Assembly: GCF_000472385.1 (NCBI RefSeq)
Contig: NZ_AWZU01000037.1
Coordinates: 10,535-74,534 of the forward strand
Origin: Bradyrhizobium sp. ARR65
GTDB taxonomy: Bacteria > Pseudomonadota > Alphaproteobacteria > Rhizobiales > Xanthobacteraceae
DNA: 64,000 nucleotides
Direction: 5' to 3'
Translations under genes and position numbers: made by a program
Notes under the pieces: generated by a model
What the model saw: the letters and a program-made list of their open reading frames with translations, nothing else
What the model was told of the DNA's origin: nothing
Databases searched by the model: none
Part shown: positions 9,401 through 17,722 of the stretch, piece after piece
How positions within the stretch are numbered: the first letter of the stretch is position 1
Layout: each line of letters starts with the position of its first letter

Positions 9401-10783
9401 TTACACGCGCGCCTCGGCAAGGCTGGTTGCGCCGGCGGCCGCAGGCGAGCGGCGCAGGTAGTACCACCAGGTCAGCGCGAGGCAGGCCGCGTAGAAGGCG
9501 AGATAGATGACGAGCGCGAGCTGCGGGCCGCCGGTCAGCGCGATCGACTTGCCGAAGCCGCTCGGGATCAGATAGCCGCCGCAGGCGCCGATCGCGCCGA
9601 TGAAGCCGAGCGCGGCGCCGCTTTCGATGCCTGCTGTCTTCAGCGCAACCGCGCGCGCCGCATCGCCCTGTCCCTTCACCTTCTGCAGGTTCTGCTCGCG
9701 GAAGATCGAGGGGATCATGCGGTAGGTCGAGCCGTTGCCGATGCCTGTCGTCACGAACAGGATGAGGAACATCACGAGAAAGCCCGCAAACTCCTTGTTG
9801 CCGACGAAGTAGAGGACGCCGATCGTCGCCGCCGCCATCGCAATGAAATTCCAGAAGGTGATGATCGCGCCGCCGACCTTGTCGGCGAGCAAGCCGCCGA
9901 GCGGCCGCGCCAGTGAACCCACCAGTGGCCCAAGAAACGCGATGCCGATGGTAACAGCCGGGAATTGCGTCTTGAGCAGCAGCGGAAATGCGGCGGAGTA
10001 GCCGATGAAGGAGCCGAACGTGCCGACATAGATGAAGGACATGATCCAGGTGTGCTTGCGCTTGACGATCGCAAGCTGGTTCTTGATCGAGGCCTTCGCC
10101 GTGGTCAGATTGTTCATGAAGAAGATGGCGCCGAACACCGCGATCGCGATCGGCAGCACCCACATCAGGCCGGCATTCTGCAGGTACACGCCGCCGACCG
10201 GTGTGGCCTGATAGAGATTGATGATGCCGAGCCCCATCAGGATGGGCGTCAAGAGCTGCACGCTGGAGACGCCGATATTGCCGCCGGCAGCATTCAAGCC
10301 GAGCGCCCAGCCCTTCATCCTGTCCGGATAGAAGAAGGAGATATTGGTCATGCTGGAGGCGAAATTGCCGCCGCCGAGCCCGGCGGTGGAGGCGACCACC
10401 AGCATCAGCCAGAACGGCGTTTCCGGATGGCTCACGAAGTAAGCGAGCGCGAGCGTCGGAATGAAGAGAACGGACGCGCTGAAGATCGTCCAGTTGCGGC
10501 CGCCGAACGTGGTGACCGCAAAGGTATAGGGAAAGCGCATCAAGGAGCCGATGAGGCCCGGCAGCGCCACCAATTGAAACAGCTCGTCGGTGGAATAATG
10601 GAAGCCGGCCTGCGGCAGCTTGGTCGCGACGATGCTCCAGATCAGCCACACCGAAAACCCGATATGCTCGGCAACGATCGACCAGATGAGATTGCGGCGG
10701 GCGACGAACTTGCCCTTCGAGTTCCAGAACGTTTCGTCTTCGGGATTCCAGTCCGATATCCAGGTCGGGTTCTGATCGCTCAT
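9401..10783 (-). CDS. narK: Nitrate/nitrite transporter, NarK family MFS
   Basis: This 460-residue inner-membrane major-facilitator protein has twelve predicted helices. Both nitrate signatures are visible: GGGNFASSMTNISFFYP in the first half and TTGIGNGSTYRMIP in the second. The substrate-binding Arg candidates lie in LMRFPYTFAV and GSLARPLGG. It opens the narK-bjgb-flp-nasC operon and would import nitrate, or exchange it for nitrite. The ATG at 10783 follows GAAAGGAAG. Upstream lie a candidate sigma54 promoter and a structured leader, consistent with nitrogen control plus nitrate-responsive leader regulation. Confidence 0.93.
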   Translation of the reverse strand: MSDQNPTWISDWNPEDETFWNSKGKFVARRNLIWSIVAEHIGFSVWLIWSIVATKLPQAGFHYSTDELFQLVALPGLIGSLMRFPYTFAVTTFGGRNWTIFSASVLFIPTLALAYFVSHPETPFWLMLVVASTAGLGGGNFASSMTNISFFYPDRMKGWALGLNAAGGNIGVSSVQLLTPILMGLGIINLYQATPVGGVYLQNAGLMWVLPIAIAVFGAIFFMNNLTTAKASIKNQLAIVKRKHTWIMSFIYVGTFGSFIGYSAAFPLLLKTQFPAVTIGIAFLGPLVGSLARPLGGLLADKVGGAIITFWNFIAMAAATIGVLYFVGNKEFAGFLVMFLILFVTTGIGNGSTYRMIPSIFREQNLQKVKGQGDAARAVALKTAGIESGAALGFIGAIGACGGYLIPSGFGKSIALTGGPQLALVIYLAFYAACLALTWWYYLRRSPAAAGATSLAEARV

Positions 10784-10799
10784 AAAAATCTTCCTTTCA

Positions 10800-10846
10800 T
10801 CGTGCGGCAGTGCACGACCGCGCGCCCTGGGGAGGCCCCAGTCGTG
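10800..10846 (-). promoter_or_regulatory. narK leader: mutually exclusive hairpins (possible ANTAR/NasT target)
   Basis: In the minus-strand RNA, a 6-bp hairpin TCGTGC-ACTGCC-GCACGA (10817-10800) lies directly before the ribosome site. Its hexaloop has A at position 1 and G at position 4, as in ANTAR-binding hairpins. A competing fold pairs CACGAC (10846-10841) with GTCGTG (10818-10813), enclosing the stem CTGGGG-CCT-CCCCAG (10841-10827). The two folds share bases and cannot coexist. No terminator T-run is seen. Confidence 0.45.
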
Positions 10847-10880
10847 GCGGTGTCACAATTCGGATGAGGGTTTTGCGAAG

Positions 10881-10898
10881 GACGGCGTCGGTGGCGTC
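10881..10898 (-). promoter_or_regulatory. narK leader upstream hairpin with A1/G4 hexaloop
   Basis: Minus-strand RNA GACGCC-ACCGAC-GCCGTC can form a short stem with one C-C mismatch and a six-base loop that again has A1 and G4. It would lie at the very 5' end of a transcript started from the predicted sigma54 promoter. It could be the first of the paired hairpins recognised by NasT-type ANTAR proteins. The stem is weak and the spacing to the second hairpin is long. Confidence 0.3.
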
Positions 10899-10908
10899 AG
10901 AAGCTCTA

Positions 10909-10927
10909 TTTCAAGCTTCGTGCCAAA
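10909..10927 (-). promoter_or_regulatory. Candidate sigma54 (-24/-12) promoter for narK operon
   Basis: Minus strand TTGGCACGAAGCTTGAA matches the RpoN consensus TGGCACG-N4-TTGC, with the -12 GC changed to GA. GG-N10 spacing is exact. The expected start is near 10899, giving a leader of about 115 bases. Ntr control would fit an assimilatory nitrate operon. I did not find convincing NtrC dyads upstream. Confidence 0.55.
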
Positions 10928-11044
10928 TGACCGCAGTGAGAATTATCTTGTCAGGACAAAGATTTAGACGAATTGCCCGATTCTTTTGCAAGCGCGATTT
11001 CGCACCAAAAATTAGCGGCGCGCTTATTCCTTGAATGCCGGTTC
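10928..11044. other. Non-coding stretch upstream of narK
   Basis: No gene is recognisable. A short dyad, TTGTC-AG-GACAA, lies at 10948-10959, about 25 bases before the -24 element; it could be an activator site. The sequence is less GC-rich than its neighbours. Confidence 0.4.
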
Positions 11045-11077
11045 GCTCATTTCTTGTGCGACGCACAAGAAATGAGC
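11045..11077. promoter_or_regulatory. 33-bp perfect inverted repeat
   Basis: Two 15-base arms (GCTCATTTCTTGTGC and its exact complement) surround a GAC spacer. No T-run follows on either side, so a terminator is unlikely. It may be a protein operator or the trace of a mobile element end. It lies between the narK promoter region and a vapC remnant. Confidence 0.75.
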
Positions 11078-11116
11078 AGATGCATAGAGCTTGAACCCAA
11101 AGCGCCCGGGGCCCGG

Positions 11117-11272
11117 CGTCGCTACGGCAAAGTCGATCATGCTGCCGCCCTGAATTATGGCGACTGCTTTTCTTACGCGTTGGCAGTGACTCGTGGTGAG
11201 CCGCTACTGTTCAAGGGCGAGGACTTTGCAAAGACCGACGTCAATCGACGAGGTGAAACGGCGGTCGGATAG
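11117..11272 (+). pseudogene. 3' remnant of a VapC-type PIN-domain toxin gene
   Basis: The last 51 codons read as the C-terminal end of a VapC ribonuclease: RRYGKVDHAAALNYGDCFSY, then ALAVTRGEPLLFKGEDFAKT, then DV. The conserved GDCFSYALA Asp and the FKGEDF segment are kept. The N-terminal half with the first catalytic Asp and the Glu is missing, and no vapB antitoxin is next to it. A frame open from 10973 adds unrelated sequence. This looks like the scar of a lost toxin-antitoxin module. Confidence 0.75.
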
Positions 11273-11346
11273 CGCGACGCAGTGACCGCGGCCGAAGCCA
11301 CCACCTAGAAGCGGTGCGGAGCGCTATTGCGAGGCATGAGTTCATA

Positions 11347-11365
11347 AGGGTCCTTCGGCGACCCT
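11347..11365 (-). terminator. Possible terminator after the dioxygenase gene
   Basis: AGGGTC and GACCCT arms enclose a seven-base loop, 12 bases beyond the minus-strand stop at 11378. Only a short TAT follows, so this is a weak candidate. Confidence 0.35.
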
Positions 11366-11377
11366 AAAGCGCTCAAG

Positions 11378-12292
11378 TCATGCAGGTTCTGTGACCTTTG
11401 CCCCCAGCGGTTTGGGCGCGAGGCCCTCGCCCGGCTTCAGATGGAAGTCGTAAGTCATCAGGTGCCACGGCCCGGTCGCCTTCGTGCCATCCGGCATCGT
11501 GGCGTCGCTGCGGGTCTCAACCTGAGCCACCAGCTCATCCTTCACGCCGAACACCACGTCGGAATCGAGATATTTGTCGCCGCCGATGAAGACGTGGGTG
11601 ATCAACGGCTCGTAGCCGGGCGCGTTGACCAGGAAATGGACATGGGCAGGCCGCATTGGGTGGCGGCGGGTCTGCATGATCATCTCGCCGACAGGGCCAT
11701 CGGTCGGGATCGGATAGCTGCACGGCAGGATGGTGCGGAAGAAGAAGCGGCCATCGGCGTCGGTGATGAAGCGCGCCCGCGACGAGGCCCCTTCCGTGGC
11801 GAAGGAGGGTTTTTGCGAGTCGTAAAAGCCATCGCCATCGGCATGCCAGACGTCGACAGGAACGTTCGCGAGCGGCCTGCCGGCGAGATCCGTGACCCGG
11901 CTTTGCACGAACATCCGCTCGCCCTCGAGCTTGGCCGAGATGTCGGTGCCGTGCGGCGTCACCTTGTGCTCGCCGACATAGAACGGCCCGAGCACCGTGG
12001 TCTCGGTCGCGCCGTCGCGGTCGCGGTGATTGACGGCATCGACCAGCATGGACACGCCCAGCACGTCGGACAACAGGATGAACTCCTGGCGAATGTCGGA
12101 GCATTTCTGTCCAGTGCGGGTCAGGAAATCGATGGCATATTCCCATTCCGCGAAGGTCAGGTCGGTCCTGCGGACATAGTCATGCAGCGACTTCACCAAT
12201 TCCTGCAGGAGGAATTTCGTGCGCGGATTCGGCGTCTGCTCGAAGCTCTTCACGACGGCGGCGGTCAGTTCGGTTTCGTTGAATTGCGCCAT
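11378..12292 (-). CDS. Intradiol ring-cleavage dioxygenase (hydroxyquinol 1,2-dioxygenase type)
   Basis: This 304-residue non-haem Fe(III) enzyme opens catecholic rings between the hydroxyls. An N-terminal dimerisation domain (residues 1-95, with CSDIRQEFILLSDVLGVSM) precedes the intradiol beta-sandwich. The four iron ligands are present: Tyr157 (GFYDSQ), Tyr193 (CSYPIPTDGP), His217 and His219 (RPAHVHFL). The N-terminal block resembles hydroxyquinol 1,2-dioxygenases, but catechol or chlorocatechol activity cannot be excluded. It stands alone and is divergent from the beta-lactamase-fold gene. The start follows GGTAGGAAAT. Confidence 0.88.
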   Translation of the reverse strand: MAQFNETELTAAVVKSFEQTPNPRTKFLLQELVKSLHDYVRRTDLTFAEWEYAIDFLTRTGQKCSDIRQEFILLSDVLGVSMLVDAVNHRDRDGATETTVLGPFYVGEHKVTPHGTDISAKLEGERMFVQSRVTDLAGRPLANVPVDVWHADGDGFYDSQKPSFATEGASSRARFITDADGRFFFRTILPCSYPIPTDGPVGEMIMQTRRHPMRPAHVHFLVNAPGYEPLITHVFIGGDKYLDSDVVFGVKDELVAQVETRSDATMPDGTKATGPWHLMTYDFHLKPGEGLAPKPLGAKVTEPA

Positions 12293-12403
12293 TTTGATTT
12301 CCTACCCGGGATTTTTTTAGGTACGTCGTCGCACAACCTACACCAGTTGCGCAGCTTCGTAAGCAGCCGGTTGGACTGAGAGCCGGTTTCGGCTATCAAA
12401 TCC

Positions 12404-13708
12404 ATGTATCCAGCTTCCGCGACAAGAGGTCCAATGCTAGCCCCGCCCCTCGTCTCGCCCGAATCCGCCGGCATGTCCGGCGCCGCCCTCGCCCGCCTCG
12501 AGGCGCATCTGAAGCAGCGCTATATCGACTCCGGCCGTTTTCCGGGAACCCAGCTCCTGGTCTATCGTCGGGGCAAGTTGGTGCACTCGACCGTACAAGG
12601 CTATGCCGACATCGAGCGCAAGGTGCCGGTCAAGGACGACACGATCTTCCGCATCTATTCCATGACCAAGCCGATCACCTCGGTCGCCTTCATGATGCTG
12701 TTCGAGGAAGGCCGCGTCGCGCTGGACGAGCCAGTCGTCAAATACATTCCGGAATGGAAGGACCTCGGCGTGTTCGTGGCCGGCACAGCCCCCGCTTTCC
12801 TGACCCGCCCGCCGTCGCGACCGATGTTGATCGTGGACCTTTTGCGGCATACCTCCGGGCTTACTTACGGATTTCAGCAGCGCTCCAACATCGACGCGGC
12901 CTATCGCGCCGCCAAGATCGGCGAGATCGAAAAGGCCGGAACGCTGCAATCGATGATCGAGGCGCTGGCCAGTATTCCGCTGGAGTTCTCGCCGGGCGAG
13001 GCCTGGAATTATTCCGTCTCCACCGACGTGGTGGGCTATCTCATTGAAAAGATCGCCGATCGGCCCTTCGAGCAATTCCTGAAGGAGCGGATTTTCGATC
13101 CGCTCGGCATGAACGACACCGATTTCTACGTACCGGCCGAGAAGGCGCATCGGCTCGCGGCCTGCTATTCGGCCGATCCCCAAGGCGGCATGACCTTCCA
13201 CGCCGGCCAACGCCGAAGCGGGCTAACGCTGCAAGACGATCCGGCCACCAGCTCTTTCCTGCAGCCTCCTTCCCTGATCTCCGGCGGCGGCGGATTGTGC
13301 TCCACGGCTTCCGACTATCTGATTTTCTGCCGCGCCCTGCTGAACGGCGGTGAGCTCGGCGGGGTGAGGCTGATCGGGCCGAAGACGCTGGCCCTGATGA
13401 CATCAAATCATCTGCCGAATGGGCTCGATTTGCCGGGCATGTCGCGCTCGCTGTTTTCGGAGGCGACCTATAACGGCATCGGATTTGGGCTCGGTTTTTC
13501 GGTGACGCTCGACCCGGCCAAGACGCTGATCCCCGGCAGCCGCGGCGAATATTCCTGGGGCGGCGCGGCGACGACCTCGTTCTGGATCGATCCGGCGGAG
13601 GAGTTGATTACAATTTTCATGACCCAGGTGTTGCCCTCGAGCGCCTATCCGCTGAGACGGGAGCTGCGCACCATGGTCTATGCGGCCATTACCGAGAGCA
13701 ATCTCTAG
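12404..13708 (+). CDS. Serine beta-lactamase-fold hydrolase (class C-like esterase)
   Basis: This 434-residue protein of the beta-lactamase/penicillin-binding fold is probably an esterase or transesterase (EstB/LovD-like) rather than a resistance enzyme. The nucleophile motif is SMTK (Ser86-Lys89), and the second motif is YSV in NYSVSTDVVGYLIEK. The C-terminal GGAATT segment takes the KTG position. No signal peptide is visible, which argues against a periplasmic role. The start may be ATG at 12404 or ATG at 12434. Its substrate is unknown. Confidence 0.8.
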   Translation: MYPASATRGPMLAPPLVSPESAGMSGAALARLEAHLKQRYIDSGRFPGTQLLVYRRGKLVHSTVQGYADIERKVPVKDDTIFRIYSMTKPITSVAFMMLFEEGRVALDEPVVKYIPEWKDLGVFVAGTAPAFLTRPPSRPMLIVDLLRHTSGLTYGFQQRSNIDAAYRAAKIGEIEKAGTLQSMIEALASIPLEFSPGEAWNYSVSTDVVGYLIEKIADRPFEQFLKERIFDPLGMNDTDFYVPAEKAHRLAACYSADPQGGMTFHAGQRRSGLTLQDDPATSSFLQPPSLISGGGGLCSTASDYLIFCRALLNGGELGGVRLIGPKTLALMTSNHLPNGLDLPGMSRSLFSEATYNGIGFGLGFSVTLDPAKTLIPGSRGEYSWGGAATTSFWIDPAEELITIFMTQVLPSSAYPLRRELRTMVYAAITESNL

Positions 13709-13773
13709 GGCGGAACTCCACAAGCCCAGTTGCGTCGCGCCGACTAACCGCGCGGACAAGCCAGGCCCGCCTG

Positions 13774-15357
13774 TTGCGCAAAATGTTTGGCCGAGTCGGC
13801 GCGGTTCTCTTATGCTACCAGTGGTTGGGCGGCCAATCTGGGGCGCTTGTGTCAAAGCTCTCACTGCCAGTGCGTCTTGTGCTTCTGGTCGCGGGCACCA
13901 CGCTGCCGCTGATCCTGTTTGCGGTCGGCATTGTCTATCACGATTACGAGAAGGACCGCAGAGAAGCGACCCAGCGCGTGCTGGAAACGGTGCGCAGCAT
14001 CCGCATCACGCTCGACGCCGAGATGCGTCGCATGACGGGCGGATTGCAGGTGCTGGCATTGACCAACGCGCTGCGAAGCGGCGATTTCGCCAATTTCGGC
14101 GCGATGGCCTCGGGCTTTCTCGACCAATACGCCAAAGACGGCGTCATCCTGGTCGCGGACCGCAACGGTCAGCTCGTGTTCTCGTCGCGCAAGCTCGACA
14201 CGCCCAGCTTGCCGGTGCGCAACAACCGCGAGATGGTCGATCAGGTGTTTGCGAGCAGGCAGCCGCAATATTCAAACCTGTTCGAAGGCGTGGTGAAAAA
14301 GCGGACGGTATTGACCGTCGAGGTGCCGGTGTTTCGCGACGGCACGGTGGTTTACGACATTTCGTTCAGCCCTCCGCTCGAGGTATTCCAGAGCATCATC
14401 GAGAAGCAGCGCCCGAGCGCCGACTGGACCGTCACTATGCTCGACCGCGAAGGCAAGGTCTTCGCGCGGATCCCGAACCCGGCGGCAACTTTCGGAAAGC
14501 GCGCAACATCGTCGCTCTATGACCAGATGTTCCAGACGGACGAAGCCACGCTGACGAGCACCTCGCTGGAGGGCGTGCCGCTCATCACCGCCTACTCCCG
14601 CTCTCCGCTCACGGGTTGGACGGTCGCGGCCGGCGTTTCCGAGGGCTCCCTGGTCGCCCCGCTCTGGCGCGACCTTGCGATCACGAGCCTCACCGGCGGC
14701 CTGCTGCTTCTCGTCGGCCTCGCCTTTGCGGTGCGGATGGCCACCACAATCGCGCGTGGTGAAATGCTGCACAACCTTCTGATCGAGGAGCTCAACCACC
14801 GTGTCAAGAACACGCTGGCGATCCTGCAGGCGATCGCGGTGCAGACCTTCCGCGGCGCCACCAAGACCGAGCGCGAGAAATTCGAGGGTAGGCTCGGCGC
14901 TCTGGCCGAAGCGCATAACCTGCTCTCGAGCGAGAAATGGCAGGGCTCGGAGCTCAAGGACGTGCTCGACCGCGTGCTGCAGCCCTATCTGATCAACAGT
15001 CCCGACCGGATCAGGATGCTTGGCCCGCGTGTGCCGCTGCCGCCGCGGGTCGCGGTCGTGCTGTCGATGATCGTACACGAGATCGCGACCAATGCCGCCA
15101 AATATGGCGCGCTGTCCAATGACACCGGCACGGTTGCGGTCGAATGGGAGATCTTAAGCGAGAACAACAATCCCCAGCTCAGGCTGATCTGGAGGGAGAG
15201 CGGCGGACCTCCGGTCACCGCACCGGTGCAGCGCGGCTTCGGCTCGCGGCTGATCGAGCGCAGCGCCCGCGATCAACTCGGCGGCGAGGCCACCGTGGAT
15301 TTTCTGCCGCGCGGCGTGGTCTGTACGATCACCTGCGCGCTGGCGGACATGCAGTAG
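13774..15357 (+). CDS. HWE-family sensor histidine kinase
   Basis: This membrane-bound sensor kinase has up to 527 residues. An N-terminal helix (LVLLVAGTTLPLILFAVGIV) and a second helix near residue 300 (LTGGLLLLVGLAFAV) bracket a periplasmic dCache-like sensing region. The kinase domain has the HWE signs: the phospho-acceptor His in ELNHRVKNTLAILQAIA, an N-box HEIATNAAKYGAL, and the WRESGG motif. No HAMP is evident and no response regulator is beside it. Such kinases often feed the PhyR-EcfG general stress pathway in alphaproteobacteria. The frame opens at 13774; a GTG at 13849 just before SKLSLPVRLV is a plausible alternative start. Confidence 0.85.
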   Translation: MRKMFGRVGAVLLCYQWLGGQSGALVSKLSLPVRLVLLVAGTTLPLILFAVGIVYHDYEKDRREATQRVLETVRSIRITLDAEMRRMTGGLQVLALTNALRSGDFANFGAMASGFLDQYAKDGVILVADRNGQLVFSSRKLDTPSLPVRNNREMVDQVFASRQPQYSNLFEGVVKKRTVLTVEVPVFRDGTVVYDISFSPPLEVFQSIIEKQRPSADWTVTMLDREGKVFARIPNPAATFGKRATSSLYDQMFQTDEATLTSTSLEGVPLITAYSRSPLTGWTVAAGVSEGSLVAPLWRDLAITSLTGGLLLLVGLAFAVRMATTIARGEMLHNLLIEELNHRVKNTLAILQAIAVQTFRGATKTEREKFEGRLGALAEAHNLLSSEKWQGSELKDVLDRVLQPYLINSPDRIRMLGPRVPLPPRVAVVLSMIVHEIATNAAKYGALSNDTGTVAVEWEILSENNNPQLRLIWRESGGPPVTAPVQRGFGSRLIERSARDQLGGEATVDFLPRGVVCTITCALADMQ

Positions 15358-15412
15358 AATGAAGGAGGTTCGTTCGAGTCCGCGGAAAGTGGCTCTACCT
15401 CACGTCACAGCT

Positions 15413-16147
15413 TCAGCCGATGTTCTGCAGCATCGGGAAGGTTTCCAGAAGCCAGATGCTGACGCTCGATACCGCGCCGGTCAGAAAGCCGATGCCGGTG
15501 ATGATCATCAGGACTCCCATCGCGCGCTCTACGGTGACGAGGTGCTTCTTCATGCGCGCAAACAGCGCCGAGAATTGCTCGACCATCAGGGCGGCGATCA
15601 GGAAGGGAATGCCGAGACCGGCAGAATAGACCGCCAGCAAGCCGGCGCCCTTGGTCACCGTGGCTTCGGCCGCTGCAATCGACAGGATCGCCGCGAGGAT
15701 CGGACCGATGCAGGGCGTCCAGCCGAAGGCAAAGGCGAGCCCCATCACATAAGCGCCCCACAGCCCGACCGGCCTTGGGATAGGCAGACGGCCTTCCCGC
15801 ATCAAGAGCCCGATCCGAGTCAGCCCCAGGAAATGCAGCCCCATAAGGATGATGACGATGCCGGCCAGGATCGAAAGTTGCGCCGACCAGGCGCGGATCA
15901 GTTCGCCGATCAGGGAGGCGCTGGCACCAAGCAGGATGAAGATGGTGGAGAAGCCGAGCACGAACAGGGCGGCGGACAACATCACCGCGCGCCGTGAGCC
16001 CGATACCGGCTCATCGCTTTCGATATGCTCGATGGTGGCGCCGGTGAGATAGACCAGGTAGGGCGGCACCAGCGGCAGCACGCAGGGCGAAAGGAAGCTG
16101 ACCAGGCCCGCGATCAGCGCCGCCGGGATCGTGACATTCTGGATCAT
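15413..16147 (-). CDS. ccdA: CcdA/DsbD-like thiol-disulfide transmembrane protein
   Basis: This 244-residue protein with six transmembrane segments moves reducing equivalents from cytoplasmic thioredoxin across the membrane. The two redox cysteines lie in the expected motifs, Cys22 in SFLSPCVLPLVPPY and Cys146 in FGWTPCIGPIL. CcdA proteins support cytochrome c maturation, which would suit a genome region rich in c-type cytochromes, although no ccm gene is near. It is convergent with the HWE kinase. Confidence 0.9.
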   Translation of the reverse strand: MIQNVTIPAALIAGLVSFLSPCVLPLVPPYLVYLTGATIEHIESDEPVSGSRRAVMLSAALFVLGFSTIFILLGASASLIGELIRAWSAQLSILAGIVIILMGLHFLGLTRIGLLMREGRLPIPRPVGLWGAYVMGLAFAFGWTPCIGPILAAILSIAAAEATVTKGAGLLAVYSAGLGIPFLIAALMVEQFSALFARMKKHLVTVERAMGVLMIITGIGFLTGAVSSVSIWLLETFPMLQNIG

Positions 16148-16393
16148 GCGCTTGTCGATGTCTCCTGCCCGATTCCTGAAGGCTCTTGCCGGGAAGGTTC
16201 AAGCCTTGAGGTGGAGCAATTCGGCTTCATGTAACGGATAAAGATAGTTGCGCAACGAACACCGTTGTCGGCTACTCGGAAGTAGCTACCGAAGCGACGG
16301 GGCGAGCTCCAGCGGCTGGGGACCTCACATTCCGGATGTCGGGATCACAAATGCGGCATCGCGCCCGCGCGCCGCGCTGAACAGGAATTTCAA
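16148..16393. other. Intergenic, upstream of ccdA
   Basis: I see no gene. It presumably carries the ccdA promoter, but no convincing -35/-10 pair stands out. Confidence 0.4.
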
Positions 16394-16672
16394 CTACTTC
16401 ACGACGCGCAGCAGCGGCCGCCCATGCAACCCTTGAGCTTGCTCCGCCTCGCGCGATCCCCCTTCCGTGTTCGCCGCCATCTCTTCGCACAACGCCCTCA
16501 GCTCGGCGTCGCCGATGTGGTAAAGCCGCATCCGAAGGTCGAGAATAGCGACAGAGACCAGGTTGGCCGTATCGCGCTTCCCGCCCGCGGCGAGCATACC
16601 CCGGCATTCCTCGAGCTTCGCGAGAGCCGCAAGCAATTGTTCGTCTGAATTAGCCACCGTCTTTGTTTCCAT
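16394..16672 (-). CDS. Small hypothetical protein
   Basis: A 92-residue, Ala/Glu/Leu-rich and probably all-helical protein beginning METKTVANSDEQLLAALAKL. It has no signal peptide and no recognised domain; a single Cys pair (ECRG, LCEEM) is not a clear metal site. The frame also has an ATG at 16717, but neither start has a strong ribosome site. Amino-acid composition supports a real gene, though I do not recognise the family. Confidence 0.5.
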   Translation of the reverse strand: METKTVANSDEQLLAALAKLEECRGMLAAGGKRDTANLVSVAILDLRMRLYHIGDAELRALCEEMAANTEGGSREAEQAQGLHGRPLLRVVK

Positions 16673-17326
16673 TCCCGGGCTTGCGAGATGTGGTCGAAGC
16701 CTCCGCAACGATAACATGAACGACAGGAGGATTCGAATACCATTTCGCTGCGACGCAGCCTGCGCGCCTGATCATTTCGACCAAGGCCTTTCTGAGGGTG
16801 CTAACGCCGGACGCGGAATAACGACGCACCCCCACGTCCACGAATCCACCGTAAAATCATGGCGATAACTTCCCAGAACTGACCGTAAGACTACGGATAG
16901 GCGATGAAATGGTGACGCCAGAGACCCGTTCAGGTTGTGATTTGCGCAGTATTCTGCCAATTTAGCAGTTCGAGAGGATTGAGCGGGTTGCTGATGGAAC
17001 GAGGCGGATCGCAACGGAAACACACGCTCACGCCGGCGGGTGACACTGACCGGCACGCCACCATCAACGCCGCCCTGTACAGGAGAATAATACCACTGAG
17101 GCGCAAGCCGAGTTGGTCCGACACTTGGCCCTGCTACCATTGCACAAATACGCACAGCCCGATGCTGCGCTACATTGTTGGATGGGCAAGTAGAGCCTTC
17201 GATCCCGCGAAGACCCGTGATTTGGAAACAAATTCATACATTCACGGGAACTCAAAGCGGTATATATGGGTGCACCCCTGACCCATTGATCCAGGGGCTT
17301 TTCGACCGAAGGACGGTAACACCAGA
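16673..17326. other. 650-base stretch without a recognisable gene
   Basis: Several short frames are open on both strands, but none has protein-like composition or a known motif. GC is lower than in flanking genes and stops are frequent. It includes the leader of the XRE regulator gene at its right end. It may be decayed foreign sequence. Confidence 0.45.
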
Positions 17327-17722
17327 ATGAACAAATCAGCGGCGAAGAAGATGAAGCAGCGCAGTGCCGGCAAACCCGACATTGAGCTTGGTAAGCGCAT
17401 CCGGTTGCGGCGCGTCGAACAGAAGATCTCGCAAGCGGAGCTGGGTGAAAAGCTCGGCGTCAGCTTCCAGCAGGTGCAGAAGTACGAGAAGGGCGTTAAT
17501 CGCGTCGGCGCCGCTCGCCTTCAGCAGATCGCAGCCGCGCTCGATGTGCCCGTCACGTTCTTCTATGACGGCGACAACAAGTCGCGGGAAGTCGAGAGCC
17601 TGCTGTTTCTCGACAGCGCATTCAGCCTGAGGCTGCTCCGGGCCTACAGCAAGATCAAGGATCAGACGGTTCAGCGCCAGCTCGTGTCCTTGATGGAATC
17701 GATCGCGGCCAACGAAGAGTAA
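17327..17722 (+). CDS. XRE-family helix-turn-helix regulator
   Basis: A 131-residue DNA-binding protein. Residues about 20-76 form a Cro/C1-type HTH (GKRIRLRRVEQKISQAELGE, then LGVSFQQVQKYEKGVNRVGA), followed by a helical tail that probably dimerises (LLRAYSKIKDQTVQRQLVSL). The FQQVQKYEKG recognition helix is shared by a family common in rhizobia, often linked to cell cycle, stress or symbiosis genes. Its targets are unknown. It stands alone between two gene-poor stretches. Confidence 0.85.
   Translation: MNKSAAKKMKQRSAGKPDIELGKRIRLRRVEQKISQAELGEKLGVSFQQVQKYEKGVNRVGAARLQQIAAALDVPVTFFYDGDNKSREVESLLFLDSAFSLRLLRAYSKIKDQTVQRQLVSLMESIAANEE

Noticed and set aside
10980..11015. NtrC dyad upstream of the narK sigma54 promoter
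   Set aside because: A single TGGTGC half-site is visible, but the second half is poor and the spacing is wrong.
10973..11116. Start of a complete gene before the VapC remnant
   Set aside because: The residues before 11117 do not fit a PIN domain, and the frame crosses the 33-bp palindrome; only the 3' part is real.
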